Assembly: GCA_017618015.1 (NCBI GenBank)
Contig: JAFZVC010000096.1
Coordinates: 1 to 64,000, forward strand
Direction: 5' to 3'
Origin: Spirochaetaceae bacterium
Lineage (GTDB): Bacteria > Spirochaetota > Spirochaetia > Treponematales > Treponemataceae
Length of the DNA: 64,000 bases
The notes beneath the pieces were generated by a model. That model was not told the origin of the DNA and made no database searches. It saw only the letters and a program-made list of their open reading frames with translations. This document shows, in pieces, positions 33,088 to 42,288 of the stretch. Within the stretch, counting starts at the first letter, position 1. The number at the start of each line of letters is the position of its first letter. A program made the translations under genes and the position numbers.

Positions 33088-35511
33088 TCAGTCGCTGCAG
33101 AGCATGAGGCTTCCAGCTTGATATGCGGGCATAAACGACTTTTTCCGCCCGCACTCGAATGCGACTGTTATTATGTACATGCCCTCATCAGAGTACGTTG
33201 CGTTCATTATGTAGCCATAACCGAAATCATCGTGATAGACGCGCTTGCCCTTGCGCCAAACTGTTTCAAGCTCATCGTCAAAGTCGTCGTCAGCGGTGGC
33301 ATTTGTGTTGAGTACGTGACCGCGGGCAGACGAACCGGACGAAGACGGGGCAAACTTGCTTGCGTCCCTGCCGAAACCCGCGCCTGTTCCTGCGCGAGAG
33401 CCGGTTGCGCCACCAGTTCGCGCGCCGCCTGATTTGCCAACGCTGTCGCCGTGAAGCGTCTGAAAGTTCCGCCGGAATGCTGCCGGCTGCCGTCCGTACA
33501 CTTCAAGGTTTTCCGCATCAAGTTCCATAAGGAACGGACTGACTTCCATATAGTCCGTGCGGCCGTAGAGCCGGCGGGATGCGCAGCTCGTAAAGTAAAG
33601 CTCGTCTTTGGCGCGGGTTATACCGACGTAAAAGAGCCTTCGTTCTTCTTCAAGTTCTTCCTCTGTTTTGTCTGCCCGCGGGAAAACGCCAGTCTCCATA
33701 CCTGTTATTATGACGCGCGGAAACTCCAATCCTTTTGTGTTATGCAGAGTTATAAGGGTAACCGCATCGCTTGTGTCATCAGAATTGTCTTCTGCAGCGC
33801 GGTCAAGTTCAATGTGGTCAAGGAAATCCAAAAGTCCTTTGCGCGAGCAGTCAAACAATGATGCGCTGTTGTAAAGCTCCTGCAAGTTCGCGACTTTCTG
33901 CGTTCCGGCAATCTCGTCCTGCGCCTCGTGATACTCAAGAAGCCCTGTTTTTTTGACGACTTCCTCTATAAAATCAGCAAGAGTGAGCGGATTGTCGCCA
34001 GCAGAAAGATTTGCGGCTGCAACTTCATTCACATCGGGCGATATATCAGAATCGTCTTCGAAACTGCCGAAATCAGGCTCCTCATCGCCCAACATCCCGC
34101 TCAGCTCAGAAACAACGTCCAAAAACTCTTTAAGTGAAGTCCGCGCCTTTTTCGGCAAAGACGGCAACAAGTCAAGGCACGCCTCAACAAGTCCGAGCTT
34201 CGGCACAAGGTTTTCAACATCTGCCCTGTTCTCGGCGGCTTTCGCGATAATCTTATCCTGTGTAACATCGCCTACCCCGCGCGGCGGCTTATTAACAATG
34301 CGTCTGAAAGAAAGCTCGTCACGCGGATTCACCAAAAATGAAATGACGGCAAGTGCGTCTTTAACTTCCTCGCGCTCGTAGAACTTTAGCGAACCGACAA
34401 CTGAATACGGTATTTTTTTGTGCATGAACTCAGTTTCAAAATTGAGCGACTGCGCGTTCGTCCTATAAAGAATCGCCCAATCGGAATACGGACAGCCCTT
34501 TTTGTGCGCCTCACGTATCATCTCGGAGCAAAAAGCCGATTCTTCATCTTGGTTCGCAAAGAAAAACAACTGCGGTTTTCCGCCCTCGCCGCGGACAGAA
34601 ACAAGATTTTTGCCGAGCCGCCCCTTATTGTTGCTCACAACACTGTCGGCGTTGCTCAGAATCGGCGCGACTGAACGATAATTCCGGACGAGCTTTATTA
34701 TCTGTGTTCCGGGGAAATGATCCTGAAACGTAAGGATGTTCTGCACTTCCGCGCCACGGAAGCGGTAAATCGACTGGTCATCGTCACCAACGACGCAAAC
34801 GTATGTGTCTTCGCCGGCGAGTGCCTGAAGCAGCTTGAACTGTGCCACATTCGAATCCTGATACTCATCGACCATAATCACACGGAAGCGTGAATGCATA
34901 TAGGCGCGGAGAGACTCGTTCTCCTGCAGCAAAATTACAGGAAGCATTATAAGGTCACCAAAGTCAACGTTGCCGGTCTCTCGGAGCCGGTTCTCGTATT
35001 GGCGGTAGATTTCTGGAAAATCGGGGTCGGAGTCAAGCTCGGCAAGTTCTGGCGAGTCCCATGTAAGGCAGTAGTCTTTCGCGAGCGAAATAAGATGCGC
35101 ATAATGCGCGGCGTTCTTTTTTTGAAGCGATGGAACAGCTTTTGAAACGAGTGTAACCATGTCGCTGTCGTCGTAAACCGTAAAATTCGATGATATGCCG
35201 GCTTCTGCCGCATGAAAACGAAGGAACCACGAGCCGAACGAATGGAATGTGCGTATCTGCGCTTTTGAAGCAAGCGGTTCAAGGCGGATCGCACGCTCCA
35301 TCATTTCGCTCGCGGCTTTTTTTGTGAAAGTTACCGCCAGTATCTGTGACGGACGGATGCCTTTTTCCGCTATTAAATACGCTATTTTTGCCGTTATAAC
35401 GCTTGTTTTTCCCGAACCGGCTCCCGCAAGGATAAGAAGCGGAGAGCCCTCGTGCTGCACAGCCTGAACTTGCTCCGGGTTAAGCTTTGTAAGGTATTCG
35501 CGGATGTTCAT
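33088..35511 (-). CDS. UvrD/PcrA/Rep-type DNA helicase
   Basis: A superfamily 1A 3'-5' DNA helicase for repair or replication. The 807-residue protein has L-A-G-A-G-S-G-K-T (Walker A, about 28-36), V-D-E-Y-Q-D-S-N, G-D-D-D-Q-S-I-Y, and late motifs V-T-L-I-T-L-H-N-T-K-G-L-E-F and R-L-F-Y-V-G-I-T-R-A-K. The C-terminus has a Gly/Ala/Thr/Ser-rich linker (about residues 690-745), then a small beta domain as in PcrA-type tails. It starts 3 bp after rimO and ends the lolA-to-uvrD operon. Confidence 0.93.
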   Translation of the reverse strand: MNIREYLTKLNPEQVQAVQHEGSPLLILAGAGSGKTSVITAKIAYLIAEKGIRPSQILAVTFTKKAASEMMERAIRLEPLASKAQIRTFHSFGSWFLRFHAAEAGISSNFTVYDDSDMVTLVSKAVPSLQKKNAAHYAHLISLAKDYCLTWDSPELAELDSDPDFPEIYRQYENRLRETGNVDFGDLIMLPVILLQENESLRAYMHSRFRVIMVDEYQDSNVAQFKLLQALAGEDTYVCVVGDDDQSIYRFRGAEVQNILTFQDHFPGTQIIKLVRNYRSVAPILSNADSVVSNNKGRLGKNLVSVRGEGGKPQLFFFANQDEESAFCSEMIREAHKKGCPYSDWAILYRTNAQSLNFETEFMHKKIPYSVVGSLKFYEREEVKDALAVISFLVNPRDELSFRRIVNKPPRGVGDVTQDKIIAKAAENRADVENLVPKLGLVEACLDLLPSLPKKARTSLKEFLDVVSELSGMLGDEEPDFGSFEDDSDISPDVNEVAAANLSAGDNPLTLADFIEEVVKKTGLLEYHEAQDEIAGTQKVANLQELYNSASLFDCSRKGLLDFLDHIELDRAAEDNSDDTSDAVTLITLHNTKGLEFPRVIITGMETGVFPRADKTEEELEEERRLFYVGITRAKDELYFTSCASRRLYGRTDYMEVSPFLMELDAENLEVYGRQPAAFRRNFQTLHGDSVGKSGGARTGGATGSRAGTGAGFGRDASKFAPSSSGSSARGHVLNTNATADDDFDDELETVWRKGKRVYHDDFGYGYIMNATYSDEGMYIITVAFECGRKKSFMPAYQAGSLMLCSD

Positions 35512-35514
35512 AAG

Positions 35515-37107
35515 CTAGTTCTCCGCAGAACAGCTGTCCGGGCGCGACGGCTTTTCAGAAGAACGCGCACTCGCGCTCGATTTTGGCGCGTCAGACTTAG
35601 AAGACAAATACACCGTGTCCAAATCTACGCCATTCACTGCGAGAACTTTTACAGTCACTACTTTGCCTACGCGTACTGCCTCAACGGCTTTCTCATCGTC
35701 CAGGTCGTACCGGATAACACACGTACCGTCAACGTCTGGCGCCTGAAACCATGCTCTTCCGAGCGCGAGCCCCGGCTCATCGCCTATACCAGTTTCGTCG
35801 CGCGCATCGTCCGCATTTTCAGGCGCGCCAGTCGGAATCAGCTCCTCGATAAGCACGTCGTACGTCTTTCCAACGTGCGCCTTAAGCCGCGTTTCCGTTA
35901 TTTGTGTCTGCAGTTCCTGTAAACGCTCGGCGCGTTTTGCCGCTTTCGCCGCGGGAACTTGCTTTTTCATGCTGTAAGCCGGCGTGTCTTCCTCGCGGCT
36001 GTATGCAAAGCACCCAGACCAGTCAGGCTGGAGTTTGCCCAGAAAAGCTTCGGTTTCTGCGGCGTTTTCTTCTGTTTCGCCAGGAAAACCGCACAAAAAC
36101 GTAGTGCGCACAACTGCGCCGACTTCGCTCCGAAGCTTTTCTGCAAGAGCCAAGTATGATTCTGCCGTACCACAGCGGTTCATCGCTTTTATTATGTTTG
36201 TACTGCCGCTTTGAAAAGGAATGTCAAAGTACGGCAGAATCCGGCGGTCGGCTTTTAAAACTGGAAGGATATCGAGCGGAAAATGGTCGGGATGAATATA
36301 GAGCAGCCGCACCCAAAAGTTTCCCGGTACGGCAGAAAGCGCCCGCAGCAGCTCTGAAAGCGGGCTGGGCTCCTTAAAGTACACGGCGTTCCCTGAATCG
36401 CCGGGCGTAACGCCATCTCTGCCAAAAGCCGCCAAATCTTGCCCGATAAGGTTTACCTCGAAAATGCCTTTTGAAAGAAGTTCCTTGAACTCAGCGACAA
36501 TTTCATCGATGGTGCGGCTTCTAAGCCTGCCCCGGATAAGCGGAATGGCGCAAAAAGAACAACAGTTACTGCAGCCTTCCGTAATCTTAAGATATGCGGA
36601 TGAAGGGAAATTAAGGAATTCGTCACGAGCACCAGCAAAAACACCGTCCTGAGCCGGACGCACGACGACACATTCCGGGCCCGCCGAATCTGTAGCCGCG
36701 CCGGAAACGCGAACCGCCGTACTGGAGTTTGCCGCAAAGCCAGACGTTCCCGGAAACAGCGCGTCCACAACTTCCGTTATCCGCGCAATATCGCCGTTTC
36801 CAAAAACAGCGTCCGCTTCCGGCAAGTTCTCCGCGAACTCCGATGCATAACGCTCCGCAAGGCACCCCGCAAGGATAATCTTCGCATCGGGGTACGCCGC
36901 GCGCGCGTCCATAAGTGAATTGATTGATTCAGTTTTCGCGGACTCAATGAATCCGCATGAGTTTACGATTATAAGAGAAGCATCAGCGGCGTCTTCACAG
37001 CGTTCCCAGCCTTTCTCCGCCAGAACGTGAATTATAAGCTCCGCATCAACCTGATTTTTCGCACATCCGTGCTGGTCAAGAAAAAAACGCTTTCGCTCAT
37101 TCCCCAT
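35515..37107 (-). CDS. rimO: ribosomal protein S12 methylthiotransferase
   Basis: A radical-SAM enzyme that adds a methylthio group to an Asp of ribosomal protein uS12. Order: UPF0004 domain with D-Q-H-G-C-A-K-N, N-S-C-G-F-I and G-C-L-A-E-R; radical-SAM cluster C-S-N-C-C-S-F-C; TRAM-like C-terminus. Unlike MiaB it begins with the D-x-x-G-C-x-K-N pattern typical of RimO. About 530 residues against the usual ~440: an Ala/Ser/Gly-rich insertion lies near residues 120-165 and a Ser/Ala-rich tail follows the TRAM domain. The ATG at 37107 follows the preceding stop by one base. Confidence 0.9.
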   Translation of the reverse strand: MGNERKRFFLDQHGCAKNQVDAELIIHVLAEKGWERCEDAADASLIIVNSCGFIESAKTESINSLMDARAAYPDAKIILAGCLAERYASEFAENLPEADAVFGNGDIARITEVVDALFPGTSGFAANSSTAVRVSGAATDSAGPECVVVRPAQDGVFAGARDEFLNFPSSAYLKITEGCSNCCSFCAIPLIRGRLRSRTIDEIVAEFKELLSKGIFEVNLIGQDLAAFGRDGVTPGDSGNAVYFKEPSPLSELLRALSAVPGNFWVRLLYIHPDHFPLDILPVLKADRRILPYFDIPFQSGSTNIIKAMNRCGTAESYLALAEKLRSEVGAVVRTTFLCGFPGETEENAAETEAFLGKLQPDWSGCFAYSREEDTPAYSMKKQVPAAKAAKRAERLQELQTQITETRLKAHVGKTYDVLIEELIPTGAPENADDARDETGIGDEPGLALGRAWFQAPDVDGTCVIRYDLDDEKAVEAVRVGKVVTVKVLAVNGVDLDTVYLSSKSDAPKSSASARSSEKPSRPDSCSAEN

Positions 37108-37108
37108 C

Positions 37109-38203
37109 TTAGTCAACTTGCTGCACCACCAGCTTATAAGAACCGTCGTTTTTGTCGTATATCCACCGGATATCTTCTACAACAACCTGTCCAGCTTTTC
37201 CTACAGCAATATCAGTTGTCTGCGTATCGCCCTGAACTTGCAGATTGACCGTTCTGGCGTTCGAAATCCAAATACGGGCGGCATTGTTTGACGTAAAGAC
37301 AAGCTTGTCGGTGTTAGCGAAATAATCTTCCACGCTCTCTTTGTTATCAGACTGGTACCTGAAAAGACACGCGCCACGGAAGTTCGCCGTAACCGTGAAC
37401 GGGAATGCCCTGTTCGACTTTATAAGCACAACCTGCTCCGTGTTCGTGTCGAAATCAGAGACAGAAAGAATAGCAGACTCGTCTGTAGAAGCTTCAGAAA
37501 CAGCAACTTCTTTTCTGAGCATGCGAACTTCCGCACCCAAAGAACTGTCATTAGGCGAAACATCGGACAAATACAGGCTGATATCAGCTATTCCGTCGCC
37601 ATCAATATCGATATCAAGATTCTCGCCAAGCTCAACAATCTGAACACCTACAGGAGTTCTCAAAGAAAGTGTCTCCAACGTTCCTTCAACACTCACAGAA
37701 AGCTCTTTATCACCGTTTGTAACCGATATGATATCGCCCTCATATATGCGCTGCTTAAGCGGTTCCGTTGTAACCGTATATGTCTTTCCGATTTCCTGCG
37801 CAAGGCTTATCACAGGCGAATTCGCCATACGCTGCTCTTTTATCTTGCCAAATCCCCAAATTCCAAGCACTACAAGACCCGCAACGACAACAACCCCCAA
37901 AACAACCATTCCGGCAATGAAAAGCGAGCTTTTGCGTATCTTAAGTAAGCCTTCCGGAATCGGCGTTTCCTGCAGGATTTTCGCATGATATAAGTTTATA
38001 AGATGGTTCGTGTCGCAACCAAGATAGTCGGAATAGTTTCTTAAGAAACCGAGTATATATGTCTCACCAGAAAAAACGTCAAGCTGCTCCGCTTCCAGAG
38101 CCTCAAGATATCTTTTCAGAATTTTTGTCTCCGCCTCTATGTTCTCGTACGAAAGCTGTTTTTTCTCACGGGTTTCTGCAAGGATCTTTCCGAAACTTTC
38201 CAT
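37109..38203 (-). CDS. RodZ-like HTH membrane protein
   Basis: A 364-residue protein with a cytoplasmic HTH_25-type helix-turn-helix (residues about 5-75: A-E-T-R-E-K-K-Q-L-S, then Y-I-L-G-F-L-R-N-Y), one transmembrane helix (about 95-118, Val-rich) and a periplasmic beta-rich domain of the DUF4115 kind near the C-terminus. This is the RodZ layout, a cell-shape scaffold that links MreB to the envelope, but the protein carries an extra stretch before the last domain. It is between lolA (15 bp upstream) and rimO (1 bp downstream). Confidence 0.82.
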   Translation of the reverse strand: MESFGKILAETREKKQLSYENIEAETKILKRYLEALEAEQLDVFSGETYILGFLRNYSDYLGCDTNHLINLYHAKILQETPIPEGLLKIRKSSLFIAGMVVLGVVVVAGLVVLGIWGFGKIKEQRMANSPVISLAQEIGKTYTVTTEPLKQRIYEGDIISVTNGDKELSVSVEGTLETLSLRTPVGVQIVELGENLDIDIDGDGIADISLYLSDVSPNDSSLGAEVRMLRKEVAVSEASTDESAILSVSDFDTNTEQVVLIKSNRAFPFTVTANFRGACLFRYQSDNKESVEDYFANTDKLVFTSNNAARIWISNARTVNLQVQGDTQTTDIAVGKAGQVVVEDIRWIYDKNDGSYKLVVQQVD

Positions 38204-38218
38204 AACTTTTTTTTATCC

Positions 38219-38905
38219 TCATTCAGTGTAAAGGAAATTGTAATAGTTGTTAGCGTCCGACGGCGAATCATATACGAAACGCACGTCCGGGATGTTCGTA
38301 TTCAGTATATACTGCGTAAAAGAAAATTCAAATACCTCATCGTTCGGAGTAACAGCCCTTATGCGCCGTATAAGCTTTGTATCAGGATTTATCGCAAGAT
38401 TTATCGTCGTAAAACCTTCCGCCACTGTCTTCCGTGTCAAAATAAGCTTTACAACATTCTCTGAAGAACCTTCCTCAAGCGGCTCCGGATCCTGACCATT
38501 CTCGTATGCGATAAAATAATATCTGTTCATAAGATACAAGCCCTGCGGAGTCGCAAGGTTTCCCGCATCAGCCGCAGATGTCGTGCTTGCGTCCTTATCG
38601 ACTTCCTGAATCAGCGTCGCGTTCGAAAGCGGCAGATACATCTGAAGCCTTTCGCCGTCAAAAACAATAACCTGCTTTTCTGGATCATCAAAATCCATGC
38701 GCAAAAGGTTTGGAGCCTTGAACGAAACTTTGCCGCTCATCTCCGAACCAGCCGTTATCTTAAAAGAAGCCTCATAATCTTTTATGGTGGCGTAATATTC
38801 GCTTACAGACTTAAAAAAGTTGCCTGCTGTCAGAATTGTCTGGTTCTGTGCAAAAACGCAAGACAACGAAATACAAATCAAAATCAGAAGAAACAGTTTT
38901 TTCAT
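38219..38905 (-). CDS. outer-membrane lipoprotein carrier protein, LolA-like
   Basis: A 228-residue periplasmic protein with a signal peptide cleaved near C-V-F-A-Q. The mature part has the LolA fold: Y-A-T-I-K-D-Y-E-A-S-F, G-K-V-S-F-K-A-P-N-L-L-R-M-D-F, then D-G-E-R-L-Q-M-Y-L-P. LolA carries lipoproteins from the inner to the outer membrane, which fits the many lipoproteins here. GAGG lies 6 nt before the ATG at 38905; a GTG one codon upstream is the alternative. First gene of lolA, rodZ-like, rimO, uvrD. Confidence 0.87.
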   Translation of the reverse strand: MKKLFLLILICISLSCVFAQNQTILTAGNFFKSVSEYYATIKDYEASFKITAGSEMSGKVSFKAPNLLRMDFDDPEKQVIVFDGERLQMYLPLSNATLIQEVDKDASTTSAADAGNLATPQGLYLMNRYYFIAYENGQDPEPLEEGSSENVVKLILTRKTVAEGFTTINLAINPDTKLIRRIRAVTPNDEVFEFSFTQYILNTNIPDVRFVYDSPSDANNYYNFLYTE

Positions 38906-38970
38906 CACAATCCTCTAATGAGATATTAAGAAAGAAACTCAAAGCGGTCAAGGGATTTTAAAACGGAAAG

Positions 38971-38988
38971 AGGGGGAAGACTCCCCCT
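38971..38988 (-). terminator. possible terminator of ftsH
   Basis: AGGGGGA and TCCCCCT form a perfect 7-bp G+C-rich stem with a 4-nt loop. On the minus strand a T-rich tail (CTTTCCGTTTT) follows. It is about 120 nt after the ftsH stop, inside a G+C-rich spacer that also contains AAGGGGC/GCCCCTT. Confidence 0.5.
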
Positions 38989-39107
38989 ACGCTCCCAAGT
39001 CCTCGCGAGCCACACGGCACTAGCGTCCGGCTCGTTCCGGTCTTGTCCGCTACCCCCTCGCCTAAGGGGCAGAGCCTATTCAGCTTTCGCCCCTTAAAAA
39101 CCCCAGC

Positions 39108-41066
39108 CTATTCCGCCGAAGCGTCTGAAACCGCTTCAAGCTGCTCCTGCGGTTTCGGCGCAGAAAGATTCGCTTCCGCAGAAACGATGTCCTGGAACTC
39201 CGCCTGCTCCATAATCTCTTTATCAAGAAGCCGCTCCGCTATGTAATCAAGCAGAACGCGCTTGCTTTCCAAAAGCTTCACAACGTGCTTGTACCGCTCA
39301 TCCATAATGCGGGCAAGCTCCGAGTCGATGTATGTCTGCGTTTCCTCAGAATAATCGCGCACAAGCTGTGGCTCAGCAGCGCCGTAACCGTAACCACCAC
39401 CGCGCTGAGAAAGCACGACGTTGCGGAACTTCTTGCTCATACCATAGTCGGTAAGAATTCTGCGGATAATGTCCGTAGCACGCTGCAAGTCGTTGCCCGC
39501 GCCGGTAGAAATCTCGTTAAAGACAATCTGCTCGGCGGCGCGACCGCCCAAAAGAACGTCAATTTCGCCGTAAAGCTCGTTTTCGGTGCGCAAATAACGG
39601 TCTTCCTCCGGCATCTGGAGTGTGTATCCAAGAGCCGCAACACCGCGCGGCACAATAGAAATCTTGTGAACTTTATCAGCGCCTTCAGTAAACGCCGCCA
39701 CAAGAGCGTGACCAGTCTCGTGATACGCGACAGTACGACGCTCCTTTTCTTTTATTACGCGGCTTTTCTTCTGAAGACCGGCAACAGCTTTCTCAACAGC
39801 TTCGTCAAAGTCTTCCATGCTAACGAGCTTTCTGCCCGCCCTGACGGCAAGCAATGCAGCCTCGTTCACGATATTCGCAAGGTCGGCGCCCGCAAAGCCA
39901 GACGTAGTACGCGCAATCGCAGCCAAATCAACATCGCTGCCCATTTTTACGCTCTTGGAGTGTATCTTAAGAATAGCCTCGCGTCCTTTTACGTCAGGGC
40001 GGTCAACTACAACCTGTCTGTCAAAGCGACCCGGTCTTAAAAGAGCTGGGTCAAGTACGTCGGGGCGGTTTGTGGCGGCGAGCAGGATAAGACCCTTTGA
40101 GTTGTCAAAGCCGTCCATCTCTACAAGAAGCTGGTTGAGCGTCTGTTCGCGCTCGTCGTTGCCGCCGTTGATGGAATTGACGCGGCTCTTACCGATAGCG
40201 TCAAGCTCGTCTATAAAAACGATACACGGAGCTTTGTCGCGTGCCTGTTTGAACAAGTCACGAACGCGGCTCGCACCGACACCAACGAACATTTCAACGA
40301 AGTCAGAACCTGAAATACGGAAGAAAGAAACGCCTGCTTCGCCTGCAACGGCGCGGGCAAGAAGTGTCTTACCTGTTCCTGGCGGTCCGACAAGAAGAAC
40401 GCCTTTCGGAATGCGTCCACCGATGTCCGTGTATTTTTTTGGTGATTTAAGGAAGTCTACGACCTCCACAAGTTCCTCTTTAGCCTCGTCAACGCCCGCG
40501 ACGTCGCTGAAACGAGTCTTTACCTGTCCTTCCTCAACGGCGGCAGTACGGCTCTGTCCCGCGGAAAAAAGCCCGCCGCCAAGACCGCCACCCATTCTCT
40601 TGAAGATGAGCCGCCACATAATCAGGAAGAACGCGATCGGCACTATCCAGTTGATAAGAATTTCAAGCAAAAAGTTGTTCTGTTTTACAGTCGCACGGTA
40701 CGTAACACCTTTCTCGTCAAGCAGCTTAAGGAAGTCCTCGGTAAGAATGGCGGCTGTCTTGTAAACCGCTCCGGAAGAACTATAACTGCTATATGAAGGG
40801 CCATATCCGGTGAAATACGTGTCACCAAGCTCCACAGAAACAATCTGTCCGCTTTCAATCATCTGTCTGAAGTCTGAGAACGGTATCGTATCGTTTGTAG
40901 AGCGTGACATGATAAAGAAGTTCAAAAGCGCAGTAGCTACTACAATCACAATAAGAATAGCCCAGAAGGGTATTTTTGGTTTTTTATTTTTGTTTCCCGG
41001 CTCTGGGGAAAGTTTGAAAAAATCGAACGGATCGTTTTTATCCGGCTTTTTATCTGGATCACTCAT
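39108..41066 (-). CDS. ftsH: ATP-dependent zinc metalloprotease
   Basis: A membrane-bound AAA+ protease that degrades misfolded and regulatory proteins. The 652-residue order is: a short cytoplasmic N-terminus, TM1 (about 33-50), a periplasmic domain, TM2 (about 130-150), the AAA domain with [16 protein letters not shown] and the second region of homology, then the zinc site H-E-T-G-H (about residue 450). All catalytic motifs are intact. There is no Shine-Dalgarno sequence. A TATATT box places the predicted mRNA start on the ATG. Confidence 0.97.
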   Translation of the reverse strand: MSDPDKKPDKNDPFDFFKLSPEPGNKNKKPKIPFWAILIVIVVATALLNFFIMSRSTNDTIPFSDFRQMIESGQIVSVELGDTYFTGYGPSYSSYSSSGAVYKTAAILTEDFLKLLDEKGVTYRATVKQNNFLLEILINWIVPIAFFLIMWRLIFKRMGGGLGGGLFSAGQSRTAAVEEGQVKTRFSDVAGVDEAKEELVEVVDFLKSPKKYTDIGGRIPKGVLLVGPPGTGKTLLARAVAGEAGVSFFRISGSDFVEMFVGVGASRVRDLFKQARDKAPCIVFIDELDAIGKSRVNSINGGNDEREQTLNQLLVEMDGFDNSKGLILLAATNRPDVLDPALLRPGRFDRQVVVDRPDVKGREAILKIHSKSVKMGSDVDLAAIARTTSGFAGADLANIVNEAALLAVRAGRKLVSMEDFDEAVEKAVAGLQKKSRVIKEKERRTVAYHETGHALVAAFTEGADKVHKISIVPRGVAALGYTLQMPEEDRYLRTENELYGEIDVLLGGRAAEQIVFNEISTGAGNDLQRATDIIRRILTDYGMSKKFRNVVLSQRGGGYGYGAAEPQLVRDYSEETQTYIDSELARIMDERYKHVVKLLESKRVLLDYIAERLLDKEIMEQAEFQDIVSAEANLSAPKPQEQLEAVSDASAE

Positions 41067-41072
41067 ATAACA

Positions 41073-41101
41073 AATATAAGCAATTTAGCGCGAATAGTCG
41101 A
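41073..41101 (-). promoter_or_regulatory. ftsH promoter, start site on the ATG
   Basis: On the minus strand, TCGACT (41096-41101), a 17-bp spacer and TATATT (41073-41078). Seven nt after the -10 is the A of the ATG at 41066. Confidence 0.55.
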
Positions 41102-41189
41102 GAGAAAAATAACAGAAAAACAATGATGTTCAAGTCGGAATTGTTACCAGAACAGGGCAAACGCAGTATAAACACTTTTATCTTAAAAT

Positions 41190-41340
41190 AGGCTCCCAGT
41201 CGCGTAGCGTGGTTCAAAGCCGCGCAATAATGCGCTGCACGCTGTTTGTGTTAAAGAAACTATTAAAAATGCCACTCACGCGGCACTACACAAACAGAGT
41301 GCCTTTGCCCCACGCGCCGCTCCTTCGCACCTATCTACCC
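41190..41340. other. G+C-rich structured spacer
   Basis: Between ftsH and the AraC-type gene. CTGTTTGTG (41242-41250) and CACAAACAG (41289-41297) are a perfect 9-bp inverted repeat enclosing a shorter TGCC/GGCA pair, and GCGCAATAATGCGC lies just to the left. There is no T tract, so it is not a typical terminator. It could be a folded RNA or a decayed mobile element. Confidence 0.4.
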
Positions 41341-41348
41341 TAACAGTA

Positions 41349-42236
41349 TTATAATGCATTTGTCGTAATAACTGGAATCCAAAGCTCGCACATAAGGTCG
41401 GGATCGCCGTCGTCGAAATAGATTTCAAAGTCGGGTGATGCTTTTGATTCAAGTCCGCTTTGTGGCAGGAAGTTCTGGAAATAGTTTTCCCACGCTTTTG
41501 AGATGCAGTCGCCGTCTTTGCCGTAGCAGTTGAAAATTACGTAGCGGCTTTTCTCAACTTCCCATTTTGTGAAGCCGTCCGGTACCTGAGCAAAGTCAAA
41601 ATCATCAGGAACGACGACGGCAAGCGCGTAAACAAACGATGTGGAGTTTTCCTTCAGTTCGGAGCATAGCCCGAAAACTCTGTCGTCATTTTTTGCGCGG
41701 AAGGATTTCAGCGTATCGAGTTTTTTGTTCGAAATACATTCGCCCCAGAAGTCTGAAATGCTGTGGTCGTCGCTGTCTTCAATTATGTCTACGGAAAAAG
41801 AGCGCGGAATTACGAGGAAGGTTACGGTTTCCAGGTTTTTCATCGTGTATTTGATCGGAGTCGCGCCTTCCATCGTGACTCTGATTGAAAGCGGATTGTA
41901 CATTGCAAGGCTTTTGCTTCCGGCTTTTACCGCGCTTGGCGTGATGCCATGGAAGCGCGAGAAGGCTTTAGTGAATCCGTCTGCGCTATCGAACCAATAT
42001 TTCATCGCGAGGTCAGTGACTTTGATATCGGTGTATAAAAGCTCCTGCCCCGCAAGCGAAAGTCTTCTGTTCCTGATGTACGTGCCCGGCGTTATGCCTG
42101 AAATAAAGCGGAACGTCCTGTGAAACTCGTATGGCGACATATTTACGTGATTTGCGACATCGACGTAAGTGATGTTGTCGAGTAAATGCGCTTCTATGAA
42201 GTCCACGGATCTTTGCAGTATTTCGTAACCTATCAT
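41349..42236 (-). CDS. AraC-family regulator with GyrI-like effector domain
   Basis: A 295-residue regulator. About residues 1-100 hold the two AraC helix-turn-helix units (Y-V-D-V-A-N-H-V-N-M-S-P-Y-E-F-H-R-T-F, then L-A-M-K-Y-W-F-D-S-A-D-G-F-T-K-A-F) and the C-terminal 150 residues form a GyrI/SOUL-like ligand-binding domain, as in Rob/SoxS-like effector regulators. I use the ATG at 42236 because AAGGA precedes it at the right distance. The oxidoreductase gene upstream is cotranscribed and may be linked to its ligand. Confidence 0.87.
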   Translation of the reverse strand: MIGYEILQRSVDFIEAHLLDNITYVDVANHVNMSPYEFHRTFRFISGITPGTYIRNRRLSLAGQELLYTDIKVTDLAMKYWFDSADGFTKAFSRFHGITPSAVKAGSKSLAMYNPLSIRVTMEGATPIKYTMKNLETVTFLVIPRSFSVDIIEDSDDHSISDFWGECISNKKLDTLKSFRAKNDDRVFGLCSELKENSTSFVYALAVVVPDDFDFAQVPDGFTKWEVEKSRYVIFNCYGKDGDCISKAWENYFQNFLPQSGLESKASPDFEIYFDDGDPDLMCELWIPVITTNAL

Positions 42237-42288
42237 TTCGTTCCTTTTCATGCATCGCACGGGCTGCGGGGCACCATGCGTCAGTTTT

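Noticed and set aside
39817-40764. 315-codon + strand frame across ftsH
   Set aside because: It is antisense to the AAA domain of ftsH. The long frame results from codon bias, and the product is a Ser/Arg/Pro-rich non-protein.
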